A stretch of DNA of 64,000 nt from Zygnema cylindricum (GCA_037447655.1 JBBHKE010002720.1:211397-275396), one strand, 5' to 3'; counted from the first letter of the stretch, positions 35,401-48,223 are shown. Made by a program: numbers and translations. Notes: a model not told the origin generated them from the letters alone.

Positions 35401-38400
35401 TTTCCAATATACATTATCAAGACTATGTCAAAAAAAAAAATCCAATTAAACTCTGGGATTGCTCCTAAAGCAAAATTCCCTAAACTTGGAATAGATTTTA
35501 GCACAAACCCCCGATAAACCCCAATTTCCCTTAATCCTTTTTACCCGAGCTGCTGTGACTTCAGAAATGTGGTCGTAGTCACGTTCGTGCTGCCGGGTGT
35601 CAATAAAAACAAACATCCAAATTTTAGAAAATTATCTCACAAATGTAAACATAAAATTGAACTTACAGCACATCTTTTCTTTTACCACTCAAAAGATTTC
35701 ACTACTTCAGTTGCCTCTACTTTCCACAACAACAAACTCGGATCCACAAATAGGAATCCGAAGAGCTGACACAAAAGCTTTGAACATTTTTAATATTTTT
35801 AAACAATCGCCTTTCTTGAACCAAGAGTATAGGAACTCCTTCAATATTGTTTTTTCAGAACCCCGTCAAGGAAATAAAAAAAATTCAAAACTCAAAATAA
35901 CCTTTTCCAGTATCCAGTCACCGAATGAAAACTTACATTGACGACCAGAGCCAATGAGAGGGCGACAGCTCCTCTCAGTCCAGACCACACTAAAACTGTG
36001 GCTTCTTTCCAGTCAAGGCCGTACCCACTAACTGCCAAACCCGGATAAAGTAAAGCGACAACCAATAATCGTGATAATTGTACAAAAATATAAAGAACCA
36101 CAAGGTACGCCCAATCGCGACCTGCAAAAAAAAATAAAAATAAAAAATAAAACCAGAATCGGAACCAGAATCAAAATCAGAATCAGGGCAAAACAGAACA
36201 ACCTAAGGAAACTTTCTCTTATTTTCAATTATCTCACAAAACTGAAATCTGAAGCAGCTTCCAAAAAAAGGAAAGAAAAAAAGGGACGGCCAAAACAAGC
36301 AACCTTGAATAAGGGATCCGCTCCGAAGAATGCTCTCTGCAATCACCACGCCACTGGAAAAAACAACCCAGACAGAAAAAATAATAATAAAACCGATATC
36401 ATGGCTATCGGATAATGCGGAGACGGAAACAGGTTCTTAATCTTTTCAATTTGCCCTTTATTTGCTTAAACTAATATTTACCCAACAGCTACCTTAGTCA
36501 TTTTTGCTCCCAATTCTGCTCCAAGCTTTTTATCCAAATTTTCACAGGAACCACCAAAATGATAATGAAAACAACAGACAAACAATAACTTTTCATTTTT
36601 TTCTGCCCTTAATAACCAAATTTGCATTGGATTTCAGTATGGAATTGAGTTCCTACTTCTCCAAAGGATCAAACTGGACGACAAGACCTCGGGTTATCAT
36701 TTTCATGGATATTAATGTTGAGGAATCAGAAGTATTAATGTGAAATTAAAATCGATAATACAAATTTAAAATTGAGCGATGTCACGACATGCTGTTCACC
36801 TCTTTCATTAGTGTTATTAACCCTATTTGGACACTCAAGACTCACGACTCAATGCGTGTTATTAGCTTTAACAACGATAAATAATAGGGATAAAGGGAGA
36901 AAAGTTGAAGGTTTCGGGACAGATTATCTTCACACCTGAGAGTGAAAATGAGAGTATTTGCAATGTAGGCGATCATTTCCCTGCAAAAATAAGCACAAAA
37001 GACGAATTTCTCAGCCCTCAAGAATAAGTAATAAGTACGGTATAGAGAGAAAGAGGGAAAGGAAGATGGAGAGATAGGTAGATCCACTCACCAAAAATGA
37101 TGCATACTGTGTTCACTCTCTCCCGTCAACGCTGTCTTCGCAAAAACTCCAAAAACTCTGTTCACATTCACCCTCCCAACACAAGATCAATTTTTTGGTT
37201 TTTGCCAATCCTTCCGGAATTTTTGTAACTAAAAAAACACCAAAAAGAAAAATGTCAATTCCCAAATATTGTAAGCAGTTTTAGTATAATTTTGAAACCA
37301 CGAAATTCTCCCAAGCGCAAAAATTATCTAGGCCATTAAACAAAAACAATGAACTGCTAAAAATATAGATTTTGCAGACCGAAAAAAAGAAAAATAGAAA
37401 AATAAAAAAGACATATAAAAAGGTAGCCGGCTGCCTCACATGCCGAGAGTCAAAACAGTCAAAACTCCGGACATGCCTGTCACCCCATTGGCCTGTAAGA
37501 AAAACCACCCATAAATACAAAACCACCTGTTAGACCATTTTTTTTAAGAATGTGCTGTTTTGGGCGAGGTTTTACCTTTGGGCCGCACGCACGAAGCGAG
37601 CCCCACCCCCCCCCCCCCCTTTTTAAGGCCCCGGATGCAAGCACGCAGCGAGGGGGGTGTGCATGAAAAGCGCACCGAAAAGCCTCTTTTGATTGCCCCA
37701 CTCAAGCTCTCCTTTTCTCACTCTCGGTCTCTCTTCCATTCCAGATCCTTCTTTCTCGTTCTTTTCTTTCCCCAATACCATCCCTCACCTGCATCTCAAT
37801 GGTTTAACCAAAATTTATCTCTTTCCCTCCATCTCCCTTTCTCCCTCTGCTTTTCGTCCTACTTGTTCGCCTTCAAACGCGGCCTCTTCTCTTACTCTAC
37901 TTCACTTGTCTCCTCTCCTTTCCAGACATACTACCCTTATGACCTTCCACGGCATAATGTACAAAAAAATGCGTATAAAACGTTTAAGAGCGTACCACAA
38001 AAAAACCCATGTAACTGGCCGTAAATGTGAGTGTTATTTCAATCACGTAATCATTAAAGACAGTCCTTAGCCAAATCACCCCGGCAAATCCGAAAGCGAG
38101 ACCCATAGCAATTCTGCAAAAAAAAAAAAACAGGAAAAAAATCCCATAAGACATACACTCTAAACAAAATACGGAGTTCAGGACAGGTTGACACACATGG
38201 AGGCAGCTTCCATGACAGTTTCAGTAGTGCTTAACGGAACTTACGCTCCTAGAGTCACTTGACTCAAAAATGAAACGATCTCTCCAGCTGACATCGTCTG
38301 TCCGAGAGTGATTTTGAGAAACAGTTGAAATACCACAATTGCAGACCTGTTCCCAACGCCGAAAACGTTATTTTTTCCTCACTTATTCCTCAACATGAAA

Positions 38401-41400
38401 ACCAATTTGGGGCAGCAATTCATGTGTGTACACCTTCCATCGCCATTAGTGTCAGTGAATTATTAGCGTTAAAATAGATTGGCATTAACTGCACTAAATT
38501 ATGTTTCGCAACGAGGCTTTATCATGGATCACTTAGCTAAATATTGTTATTAACACCACTTAATTCAAGATTATAACTCTGATAGCAAATGGCCAGTGTA
38601 TTTTCAATAAAGAGCAACAATTGACATTAAACTCAAAAAACGCACAACATACCCATCATTCATGAGTGCTTCCCCATCAATTATGGTACTTAATTTCTTC
38701 GAAGCCCCTAAATCCCTGAGAAGAGCGACCACCGCCACGGGATCGGTGGCACTCAAGAGCCCTCCTAGTAACAAAGAAGTAGCCCAATTCCAGTTGTACG
38801 GAAGGACAAACTGAAAGCATAGAAACAGCCAGTATGGGCATCGCGTTTCGTCAGAAGCACAACAAGGAAATAGACATGTTTGGGTTCACAGGAAGCTCCA
38901 CAAATTGCAATTTTCTTAAACGTTTCTTAATTTTCTTAAATATGACCTTTTTAGGGGAACGCATACACGAGAGCTTACTCATTTTATGATACAAATTTTG
39001 TACAGCTACTAAATTGTGAATATAAAGTTCCCCTATTGCCCAAAAGAAAATGAAAAGAGGAACTGGTGACAGAATCTTGCGACAGCAATTAGGAAACAGA
39101 AATTGGTTAGAACATTGGAAATGAAACTTGAAAGGAAAACGGAACAAAACTGGAAAGGAAACTGAAAACGGAAAATAGGCACAAGCAAGATAATGCCAAC
39201 TGGAAACTGACATAGGAAACTAGAATTGGAAACTGACACCAGAAAAATACTCCAAATGGAAACCAACGATGGATACTGACAAGTGGAGCATAAGGCGACA
39301 AGGAAAAAAAAAGAACAAGAGCTTGAAAAACTGAACCGTCTCCATTCAACCATCTCCATTTATAGAACTCAAGTTTTTGGTCATGGCTTCAAAAACAGAC
39401 CTTGTCCACAAGACCCAAAGAAATGGTAGAAATACAAACTCCAGGTCCGGCCAAGAGGAACATTTGAAGCATACAACGCTGCGAAACAAAAAATAACAAC
39501 TTTCTTCAATACGGGTACTAACCGAAAACAATAAAATAAAAAATGCTATCACTGTACCAAATCCGTTCCGTCTTAACCTATTTTCGCAATACGTCAAGCA
39601 GCATACACTTATAGACAAGAGCATATACAAACATGACGACCTGAATTTACTGTTGTGCACAATAAAATGTAGGAGCTAAACATTGGTATCTTTGGTAAAG
39701 ATTCTAAATGGGGACGAACTGGAAGGAAATTGCAGGAAACAACTCTGTTTTCGTGTATCTTTCAAGTAAACACGGTAGGAAATTTACACTAGTCAAACCT
39801 TGAAATGTACTTTGAAAAAACAGAAGCTACTTTACACATTTGACAAAAAACTACTTTACATGTATGTTAAGCTGACAGAAAACAGAGAGAGATGACATAT
39901 TTCAACTGTCTAAGTAACTGAGCAAGTTGTGTTAGATTTTGTTCAGCTTTCAAACACCTAAATTTAAATGTTTCGTGCCTATGTTTTTAAGTGATGTATT
40001 ATTCAAATTGTCAAGTGTGTGTGCTGAGGGTGTTTTTTTTTGTTTATTTCATTTTTACTGAATGTTTCATTTTGTTAAGGAGTTTGAGATTTTCGATAAT
40101 ACAGTATTTGACTGATTTGGTATTTCAAGGTTATTTTAATAATAGTGTTCGTAAGAAGTAAGTTCCTGAACGTAAAGTTGTGACCTAATCCAACCCCAAT
40201 TTAACATGCAAAAAAAAAGGGAAGTTTTTCAAAAAAAACCAGAAATTAACATACATACAAGTACATGTGCTGACATGTAAAAAACCCCATCGAACTAACC
40301 TTAATTTGATGAAATTCGAGTGAAAAGGAGCTCTCGAAAAGAAGGGCGGGAAGGAAGACATAGAGAATGAGGTCCGGATCAATATTGGACCCTGGAACCC
40401 TCCAATCAGAATCTGCCAAGTCAGCACTCAATCATTCCAGCTGCCAGCTCAGGAAACGTGATCAAAATAAAAACTTTCTGGAAAATCCGCAAATGTTTCA
40501 TCGCTTTCTAACAGAACTTTCAAAATAGCCATTAAAAAGCCCTAAAATTCTGAAAAAAAAAAACCATTTTCATGCCGATGTCTGTAACATGCTTATACAC
40601 CGTTTCCAATACTTTGCAAAACCAAGTTGTAAAAAAAAAGCTATGCATTTCTCTTTTTTTTCCCCCTTTTTTTTCGATGGTAAATTGCATTCATAATGCC
40701 TGAAATTCCATTTTCCTTTTGTTTGTTTTTCCTTCTGCGGTTATTCTGATTTTTATGACGGAAAAGGATGAGAAACTGACACATTCGAATGCTTTCGCCA
40801 AGTGCTCCGATATTAGCCGATTCTTCATATTCTGCAAGCGCCAGATTTTCCGTCCAATCAGATAAATTTCATAGACTCGTTTAATTTTATTCTACTTTAC
40901 TTGTAGTTTGCAATAATGGATCCTACTACTAAAACACGTTTCCTTCTCCCATATAGAGAGAGAGGGAGAGCGAGAGGGAGAGGGGAAGGGAGAGGGAGAG
41001 GGAGAGGCAGAGGGGGAGGGAGAGGGAAAGGGAGAGGGAGGGAGAGGGAAGAGAGAGAGAGAGAGAGGGGGGGAGGGGGGGGGGGGGAGAGAGAGGGAGA
41101 AAGAGAGAGAAAGAGAGAGGGAGGAGAAGCGCCAGAGGGAGGGAGACAGGCAGAGTGGGTGCAGATATTTTGGAGTCGACAAAAATATAAACATGTGAAT
41201 GGAACGAAACACATGATTCAAACTACTAGACAGCTGTTCTGCTCCTTATTCATTGCGTATTCATTCCATAATCCCTGTGCACGAGCGCGGTCGTCACCTA
41301 GCGCCCCCAGGCCCAAGCCGATGAGCAGCAGCGCCACGGTGTACGGCACGCGCGTGTTGCGCAGGAGCTGCCGCGCCGCCGCGCCCAGCGCCAGAGACAC

Positions 41401-41499
41401 GCCCAGGAACACCAGCGCCACCTCCGGCCCGGACGACGACGAGGACGAGGAGTGGGAGGGGGAGGGAGAGGGGGAGGGAGAGGGACTAGCGGCTTCCAT
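29438..41499 (-). CDS. SOS1: Plasma-membrane Na+/H+ antiporter, SOS1/NHX7-like, 20 exons recognised, 3' end missing
   Basis: In plants SOS1 exports Na+ in exchange for H+ at the plasma membrane. Exons (minus): 41499-41298, 40412-40300, 39478-39401, 38810-38653, 38346-38245, 38113-37996, 37492-37440, 37157-37092, 36980-36936, 36353-36304, 36121-35937, 35589-35545, 35054-34947, 34226-33983, 33571-33260, 32601-32504, 32269-32138, 30851-30633, 30486-30271, 29655-29438. All phases join, giving about 920 residues. Transporter motifs in order: NTRVPYTVALLLIGL, LPALLFESSFSLEFHQIK, GGLLSATDPVAVVALLRDLG, IIDGEALMND, YGLDWKEATVLVWSGLRGAV, TGGVVFLTLIVNGSTTQFLL. Cytosolic part: KRILEYTRHEM, DEELGPADWPTV, then a cyclic-nucleotide-binding-like domain (GLYEVLAGEPYMCTVVADSV). 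The start is the ATG before a Ser-Pro repeat. Arabidopsis SOS1 has 1,146 residues, so the regulatory tail is not seen. Exon 12 and the end of exon 20 are the least certain. Intron 13 appears GC-AG. Confidence 0.93.
30110..30290. repeat. Degenerate local duplication around the 3' end of exon 19
   Basis: The 30-bp stretch at 30147-30176 (TTTGTGAGTCGTGTACATTC...) resembles 30251-30280, which contains the splice donor of exon 19 (AGTGGTGAGCTGTGTACCTTC...). The copy would give a decoy donor. Only about 30-40 bp are similar. Confidence 0.45.
32660..32715. repeat. (GGGAGG)n tract in SOS1-like intron 15
   Basis: Purine-rich run just upstream (minus sense) of exon 16. Close by at 32896-32918 and 32934-32957 are two (TA)n runs. 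Confidence 0.85.
34395..34745. repeat. (CTATCT)-type microsatellite, about 350 bp, in SOS1-like intron 13
   Basis: Imperfect CTATCT/CTATCG/CTACCT units fill half of the intron that appears to use a GC donor. ORFs made of SLSLYLYR repeats across it are artefacts. Confidence 0.9.
40955..41135. repeat. (GAGAGG)n purine tract in SOS1-like intron 1
   Basis: GGGAGAGGGAGA units with a G run near 41070-41090. Long frames of arginine/glycine or serine/proline over it have no coding support. Confidence 0.9.
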
Positions 41500-42283
41500 T
41501 GCTTGAAAAGGAGTTGAAAAGAGCTGGAAAGGGTTTTTTGGGAATGGAGTTTGTTGGAGTTTAATGGAGTTTGCTAGAGCTTTTTGGAGATTATTGGAGA
41601 ATTTCGGAGTTTTTTTAAGTTTTTTGTGTAGTTTTCGGGAGTTATTTCAGGATTTTTTATGAGTTTTGTTTGGAGTTTGTCACAGGTTTTTTCTAAAGAG
41701 TCTATTTAGTTTTTTTTAAGTTTTCCAGAGAAATTAATTTTTTTTTAAGGTTTTTTAAGCTTTTTGGAGTTTTTCTGACTTTCAGTAACTTATTCTTGGC
41801 GTTTTTACGAGTATTTTTGGTGGAGGTACAACTTGGGAAGGTTTAAACCTTTGAGGGGTTTACGGCTGTCGCAGGAATAGGGTTAAAAAAAATTGCGGTT
41901 TCGGAATTTAAGGTTTGATTGAGAGCTGCATGGTTCCAAAGGTTTGGGATTTGGAGATATTGGGGGTTGGGGAGGAGGGAGAGAGTGGAAGACTGCGAGG
42001 TAGTCGGCTACTTCGCAGCAGTGACATCTGTGGTGGACGCGACATTCGCGGCCGGACTGAGGGGAGGAGAAGGTGGAGGAGGCACGGTGATAAGAGCCTC
42101 GTTATGTGGCAGATTCAGGCTTTATAGTGTCGTGACTGCGGGGGGGAGTCACCTGCGAGGGTCGCTTCCAGCTTTGAATGCGACAAACGGAGATAGTTTG
42201 TCTCGACGCAGCATCGCATGGGTGTTGGCGCAGATGCTCCGTGCAAGCGTGCGACAGAGAGATCCTACGCCACGCTGTTGGAG
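41500..42283. other. 5' flank of the SOS1-like gene
   Basis: On the minus strand this is upstream of the start codon and must hold the 5' untranslated region and promoter. From 41515 to 41800 it is a degenerate array of TTTTTGGAGTT-like words (ACTCCAAAAA on the gene strand). No TATA box or other site could be fixed with confidence. Confidence 0.5.
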
Positions 42284-42718
42284 CATAGTTCAAAAGTAGG
42301 TGAAAGTACACCCATACAATATGCCTATTGTACGCAAAAAATACAATATACCCTTAAGACCCATATTGTATTGGCCGCAAAATTAAATAAAATAGTATCA
42401 GGGTTGAGTTGCACATGGATCGATAGAGAATTAAACGTCATGTCTAAATTTGAAAAAAAAAACGTCTTTTTCTGTGAGTTTTGAGCGACTTTATATTTAA
42501 ACCGTCAGATTCGGACGATCGGACGGTCACTGATCTAAGAAGATCACATGAAAAGCCTATAACACAACTTACGCTAGGACTATCGTCAGATCTGGACGAT
42601 CGGACGATCGCTGATCAAAGTAGTGACTTAAGACGATCACATGAAAAGCCCATAACACAACTTACGATGAAGGCGCCGACAAAAGACCTACAATAGAAAC
42701 GCCTACTTTTGAACTATG
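42284..42718. mobile_element. hAT-like miniature element (copy 1)
   Basis: Terminal inverted repeats CATAGTTCAAAAGTAGG / CCTACTTTTGAACTATG (allowing GGTG against GGCG beyond). The flanking 8-mers TGTTGGAG (42276-42283) and TGTTGGAC (42719-42726) form a near-perfect 8-bp target duplication, which fits the hAT superfamily. It is 435 bp with no transposase, so it is non-autonomous. It contains an internal tandem duplication of about 85 bp (GATCGGACG...AACACAACTTACG). Confidence 0.8.
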
Positions 42719-43790
42719 TGTTGGACGGACTCATAGCCTATTCCCACCGGAAAAAAAAACACTTCCGCAACAGACGGACGTTCGAATAATGTACGGCTTT
42801 CCGAGCACCGACTTTGTAGATTTCGGAAGTTCTCGGAAAGCCGTACAAATGACCTTGCTCAAAATATTGCGCTATGTAGAAGTAGGGTAAAAGTATCGTA
42901 TTTCTGTGAATCAGACCAACGGTAACCCGAAAAGCTGACTAAGCAAACACAACATTCGAACGGCTATTTCGTTGTTCCCGCGCGAAAAAATAGTCCAAAC
43001 TAAACCCTAAAAGTTTGAAAATGTGCAGGTTTGTTTTCGCGCCTATGTTTTATGACGTCGAAGCGTGTGACGTGTCACGTGACACCTTCAATCGGAGTTA
43101 CGTCCCAAAATTTTGGTGTGAACAAGACCCGTTTTCCGATGAGTTTTCGGAAAATCATCGGAATGGGCAAAAAGTTACAAATGCTCCGGTGGGTATAGGC
43201 TATCAACAACGGCAACCGGGAACAGACACAGTCCCTTGGAGCACTATCCAACCGATGGTAGACGCGACGCGTGTAGATGCCTGCGGGTATAGAATCAATC
43301 GGGCAGTGTTGAAAGTTTTGGAAAAGTGAAAACGAAAGAGTTAGGGTATGTCTCCATGTACTCGTAGCTTAACGAACCTACTTTGTATGTTAGTGCAGAT
43401 TTTACGCACACAGTTTTCGAGTGTCTCAATGTGTTACAACGAAATTGTTACTTAACGGTGTGACGATTGTAGACGCTGACAATGCCCGTGACGGCTGTCA
43501 GCGTCTACAATCTGTGATGACGCACGCTGTTTTTTGTAGGTGCTTGTGACGTCGCATGTCTTACCGTGACATTGTAGACGTACCGCCTTCCAGCCACCGC
43601 CGTTCCACGGCTAGAGGAATATGCGCTTTGTCTTTGCGTCGTCTGTACGGTCGACGTGGAATGGCATCGGAATCTTCAGACCCCTGGCAAAAAAAGGTCC
43701 CATCGGAATCTCCAGCAGTCCAGAGCGTTGCAAAAAAAATCAGTACAGTACCGGACGGCAAGGTACCTTACCTGTACATGTCAATTGTAC
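42719..43790. other. Region with two perfect inverted-repeat hairpins, no recognised gene
   Basis: GTACGGCTTTCCGAG at 42791-42805 pairs with 42832-42846. GATTGTAGACGCTGACA at 43465-43481 pairs with 43496-43512 (17 of 17). Each could be the juxtaposed ends of miniature elements. A 104-codon ORF at 43015-43329 has no recognisable motif and is left out. Confidence 0.6.
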
Positions 43791-46655
43791 CTTTGTACCA
43801 TGTTATCGTTCTATCAACTTTTTCCGGCCAATATTAACATTCGATCAGCTTTTTTCAGACACATTTTTTTCCTCTTATTTTTATATATTTATCGTGCTAT
43901 TTGATGACGCTAAAATTTCGGGGACCACAACCGACATTATTTTTTGACGCCTTCGACGTGCCCGAATTTTGGTGGCACCTCCCTCGCGACTGCGTGCGGT
44001 GGCTGGGCGGAAACGCGCTCGCGCGGCCTGCGACTGCTGCGCTCGCGAAAGGCTCTCCGTCACGATCGACGGTGCCCTCCGGCCACACCCATGCCACACG
44101 CGCAGGCCTCAAAAGGGGTGGAAACTGAAAAGTGGTCATTTCAAGGCCTTTTTCAATGACTGGTAAACACTTGGCCGTAAAGATTGTGGCAAATTCCGAT
44201 CTGGACGGTTTAATTCCACCCTGCAACGGTCACTTCGGACCCGGATGGCGCGGCGGCCCACGGCTGCAGTCGCTGCCGCCGTCGAATCCGCGCGGCTGCC
44301 ATCCGCTAAAGTCCAAATGACAGTTCCAGGGTCGGAGGCCAGCGGCGGAAGCGCCAAAAACGATTAGGAGGCCCTTCTCGACGCGAGATATTCTCCCCAA
44401 ACTGCGACGTGCCTGCGTTTGTACGGATATACTTTTCAGATTGCCCGAAACATTGGGCGATTAGCAAATATCGGGACAAAAAATCACGACCGGCAATGTC
44501 CCGGAAGAATGGTCCTTTGGCGTTCCATCAGACGAAAAGTGGGGTTCGTTTCTGGATGCCGTACGTTTTCATACAACGCCGTACAGAGTCGTACCAGATT
44601 TTGTCAGACGAAACATCGTTACTGGAAAGCTGTCGGGATGCTCCAATGATGTAGGCGTAATTCCGGACCGTTGGATATTTCACTTATTGAGATGCGCGAT
44701 GCAATCGCGCATACCATCCAGTGTGAAGCAACTCTCCACGCGAGGAGAGTTGCTTCCCACTGGTCGTGTACCATTGGTACACAAGAAAAGTAAAAAAATA
44801 TCTACTTTGAACAAGCGATTGCAGGCAAACACGCCGTACAGGCCATGTGCCGCCTGCCACGGTGGATACAAGTCAACCGAAAGTATCCTCGCACGCTCCG
44901 TCTGACATCCACTGACTTCAAAGTTTGCGGCGTCTTTTCGTACGAATCATTAACCACCTCCGCTGGTACAGATATTATCGTTCAGAATTTCCGTTTGAAG
45001 AATATATTTAGATTTTCAAAATGTGAACACTAACTACGTGGCACCAATCATAATTTCGAAAGGTTTTTCACTGGCCCCACACAATGGAGCGGACTTCCAG
45101 TAAACCCGTAGACTTGTCCGTACATTTACTGGGAACGCATAATGGAATGTTACCCTTATGGTAACCTTCCATCATGCGAAAAGTGGCGTTGTTAACTGGA
45201 GAAAGTATCTTTCCGTACTAAGCCATACTTCTTTTTTTTTTACAAAAGATGTTCACCAAAAAATTGTTAAGATTCACCATACTTTTTGGCGAAAACTTCC
45301 ACCGTCCGATTTTGAATTTTAGACGCAAACGCCCCTTCTATCCAATACCTGGCATGCTCCTCCGACTGTCCTTAAGAGGACACTTTGCGCTTACTGGACG
45401 CGTGTATTGGTCCACTTGTAAAAGTCGGAGTCCATCCACGACGGGCGTGAAGTTATAAACTTACATGTGGCAAATGGGGTGTACCTTCTCACATCAAAGC
45501 CACCCTGTTCAACAACAAAATCTTGGTTGTAGGACATCTTGTCATGCCTCCTTTGTAAATGTGCACAATCAAGTAAAGTACAGTAGTTGCCATCTCCTCC
45601 ATTTTTCCAATAAAATGGACTTTTGTACAAATTTTCATTTTGCAACGGTTTTCGTGGCCGTTGGTACAACGACAAATACAAGAGCGTTCACATTGTAAAT
45701 TAGCGTGACGCTACTGGATATTTTAATCGGCATCCGCTCGTACAGATGCGCAGTTGAGATTTTGTACTTTTCAAAACTTTCATTATTCGTGGTCGGCTCA
45801 ACAAGGTCCTACGTGGTACCAATCGCACTCCAACACGTAAGCAATTTTTGCCTCGCTGACACGACTTGATGGAAAGGTGTTGCAAATATTACTACAAGTA
45901 ACCGTGATTGTACGATTATTGGGAAGGCCTGATGGAAGGTTACCCTTAGGCAAGATTGCACGAAGACGCAAATATTGGGGCGCGTCGTAATTGCATTTTG
46001 TTTTTAAATGTCGTTTTCAAAATTTCATATCTATTTAGTATTGAAACACTGCGAATCGTTATTAGCGATATGAACTCTATATCGGCGCCCCCAAATTTTG
46101 ATTCCAAAACCTGAAATAGAATTGATAATACTAAAATTTCCTTTACATTAATTACGGTTCTAGAGAATTAGCGTTCATAATTATAATCTATGATATTATT
46201 GAATATTGTGGTGTACGCACGTGTCGTTCCGTACAAAGCGGTACTCTATTAAGTAAAAAAGTACGAAACATGGATTAAAATAATCGCGATCGCATGTAAA
46301 ACTACGCTCAGAGTAAGAGACATAATAAGATCGTACCTATTTTAGTGTAAAGATATGTGTGGCGTAATAATTATTCATGCGAACACCCAAACTATAGTTA
46401 TGAAAAATTAGAGTCAAAGGACGCGACAGTGTACGATTTTAAAGATTTCGTACATTTACCTATTTTACTGTGAATATCATGATGGCAGGTCTGTTGTACC
46501 AAAATTATAATTAATGATCAAATAGTACTAAACATTTAAAAAAAAAATGAAAATCGTAATTAGTGTTAAAATAACGCTAATTATTTTTTAACACTAATAA
46601 TTTATCAACGCTAATAACGATTCACGGTGTAGTGTACATCATGGTAAAACGGATA
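43791..46655. repeat. Segmental repeat, copy A (about 2.9 kb, ends at assembly gap)
   Basis: It aligns in direct orientation with 47059-51745: starts CTTTGTACCATGTTATCG, includes the hairpin GCAACTCTC/GAGAGTTGC near 44728-44752, the miniature element at 46047-46629, and ends AAAACGGATA at the N run. Reading frames in it are short and differ between copies, so coding function is not supported. It is probably a decayed or non-autonomous transposon, but no transposase motif was seen. Confidence 0.8.
46047..46629. mobile_element. TIR miniature element, CACCGCG family (copy 1)
   Basis: Ends are CACTGCGAATCGTTATTAG and CTAATAACGATTCACGGTG. It is 583 bp and AT-rich, with no ORF of note. Its homologous partner in copy B is 51136-51715, so it entered before the segment was duplicated. 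Confidence 0.8.
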
Positions 46656-46665
46656 NNNNNNNNNN
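46656..46665. other. Assembly gap (10 N)
   Basis: Ten undetermined bases. Sequence left of the gap continues in copy B as GGATACAAACC, but right of the gap it is unrelated (GGTCGGTGGCCTGCG), so true length and join are unknown. Confidence 0.99.
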
Positions 46666-46879
46666 GGTCGGTGGCCTGCGTCAGCGTTCCCTCCACGGTG
46701 ATCTCAAGCCCGTTCAGCTTCCGCAGCTTTTTATTACAGCCAACACCAGGGGCTTTAAAATCGCAGTTCATCGTGCTATTTATATATTTTTGTTCACCTT
46801 TTTATACCCAGACTTTTTTCGACTAGCTTACAATTATAACCGGCCTTTTTCAACTAGCTTGCTATTGTGTCGTTGATTA

Positions 46880-47058
46880 AAGTTACGATGTAAGAAGATC
46901 ACATGAAAAGCCCATAACACAACTTTCGATATGATTATCGTCAGATTCGGACGATCGGACGGTCGCTGATGAAAGTAGCGATCTAATAAGATCACATGGA
47001 AAGCCCGTAACACAACTTAAGCTAAAGGCGGCCTACAAAAGGCTACTTTTGAACTATG
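46880..47058. mobile_element. hAT-like miniature element remnant (copy 2)
   Basis: Shares AAGATCACATGAAAAGCCCA and the GATCGGACGGTCGCTGAT block with copy 1, and ends GCTACTTTTGAACTATG. The left end is missing. It directly abuts the start of segmental copy B at 47059. Confidence 0.7.
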
Positions 47059-47744
47059 CTTTGTACCGTGTTATCGTTCGATCAACTTTTTCCGGCCAAT
47101 ATTAACATTCGATCAGCTTTTTTCAGACCCATATTTTTCCACTTGTTTTTATATATTTATCGTGCTACTTGACGCTAAAATTTCGGGGACCACAACCGAC
47201 ATTATTTTTCGACGCCTTCGACTTGCCCGAACTCTAGTGGCACCTCCCTTGCGACTGCGTCCGGTGGCTGGGCGGAAACGCGCTCGCGCGGCCTGCTACT
47301 GCTGCGATCGCGAAAGGCTCTCCGTCACGATCGACAGTGCCCTCCGGCCACACCCATGCCACACGCGCAGGCCTCAAAAGGGGTGGAAACTGAAAAGTGG
47401 TCATTTCAACTTTTCAAGGCCTTTTTCAATGATTGGTAAAACTTGCCGTAAGATTATGGCAAATTCCGATAGACGGTTGTTTGTCCCGGCACGAAGCCAC
47501 CTACAACGGTCATTCCAGACCTGGATGGCGGCGGCCCACGGTTGCAGATCGCCGCGTCGAGATCATGCGCGGCGCAATCCGCTAAAGTCCAAATGACAAT
47601 TCCCGAGTCGGAGGCCAGCGGCGGAAACGCCAAAAACGATTGGGAGGCCCTTCTCGAGGCGAGATATTCTCCCGAAACTGCGACGTGCCTGCGTTTGTAC
47701 GGACATACTTTTCAGATTGCCCGAAAGATTGGGCGATTAACATA

Positions 47745-48223
47745 GTTGTTCAAATCGCGCGATTTTTTCCTTTTTTCAGATTAAAACGTATAATTTGTGA
47801 CTTTTGAATAAATCGGAAAAAAACGTGATGTACTTTCTGTCCGGTAAACTGAACAGATAATTTAGAGAAACTGTACTGTATCTACAGTAATTGTACGGTT
47901 TTGTACCAAAAAAGTACAAAATTTGACTAAAAGATACGCTGCACTTCGTAGTACTTTCTGTCCGGTAAACTGAACAGAAATTTAACGGGAAACGTACGCA
48001 ATTGTAGCAAAATTGTACGGACTATGACGAAAAGAGACGGGAACTGTACGGACAATGTACAAACTGCGTTATATGTAAAACTCAATTTCTTTTACATGTA
48101 CGGAATTGTACGCAATAAAATTCATTAACGATTTTAACGATTTTTTCAAAAGGTTCAATGCGTTTGTTACGTATAATTTGTCGCGATTAAATCGTTCGCA
48201 CGAAACGCCGTGAACAACTATGC
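47745..48223. repeat. Interspersed repeat of about 480 bp (copy 1)
   Basis: Nearly the same sequence occurs at about 52550-53000 (GATACGCTGCACTTCGTAGT, GTACGGACTATGACG, AACGATTTTAACGATTTTTT, ACGCCGTGAACAACTATG). In copy B it interrupts the sequence between GGGCGATTA and GCAAATATCGGG, so it is an inserted element. No terminal repeats were defined. Confidence 0.7.

Noticed and set aside
40892-41506. Long Arg/Gly or Ser/Pro frames
   Set aside because: They arise from the GAGAGG tract; only the last part (41298-41499, minus) is exon 1 of the antiporter.
43015-43329. 104-codon plus ORF
   Set aside because: No motif and no second copy; it lies among transposon remnants.
44409-44905. ORFs in segmental copy A read as a possible transposase
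   Set aside because: No DDE, zinc-finger or helicase motif seen, and the frames are not preserved in copy B.
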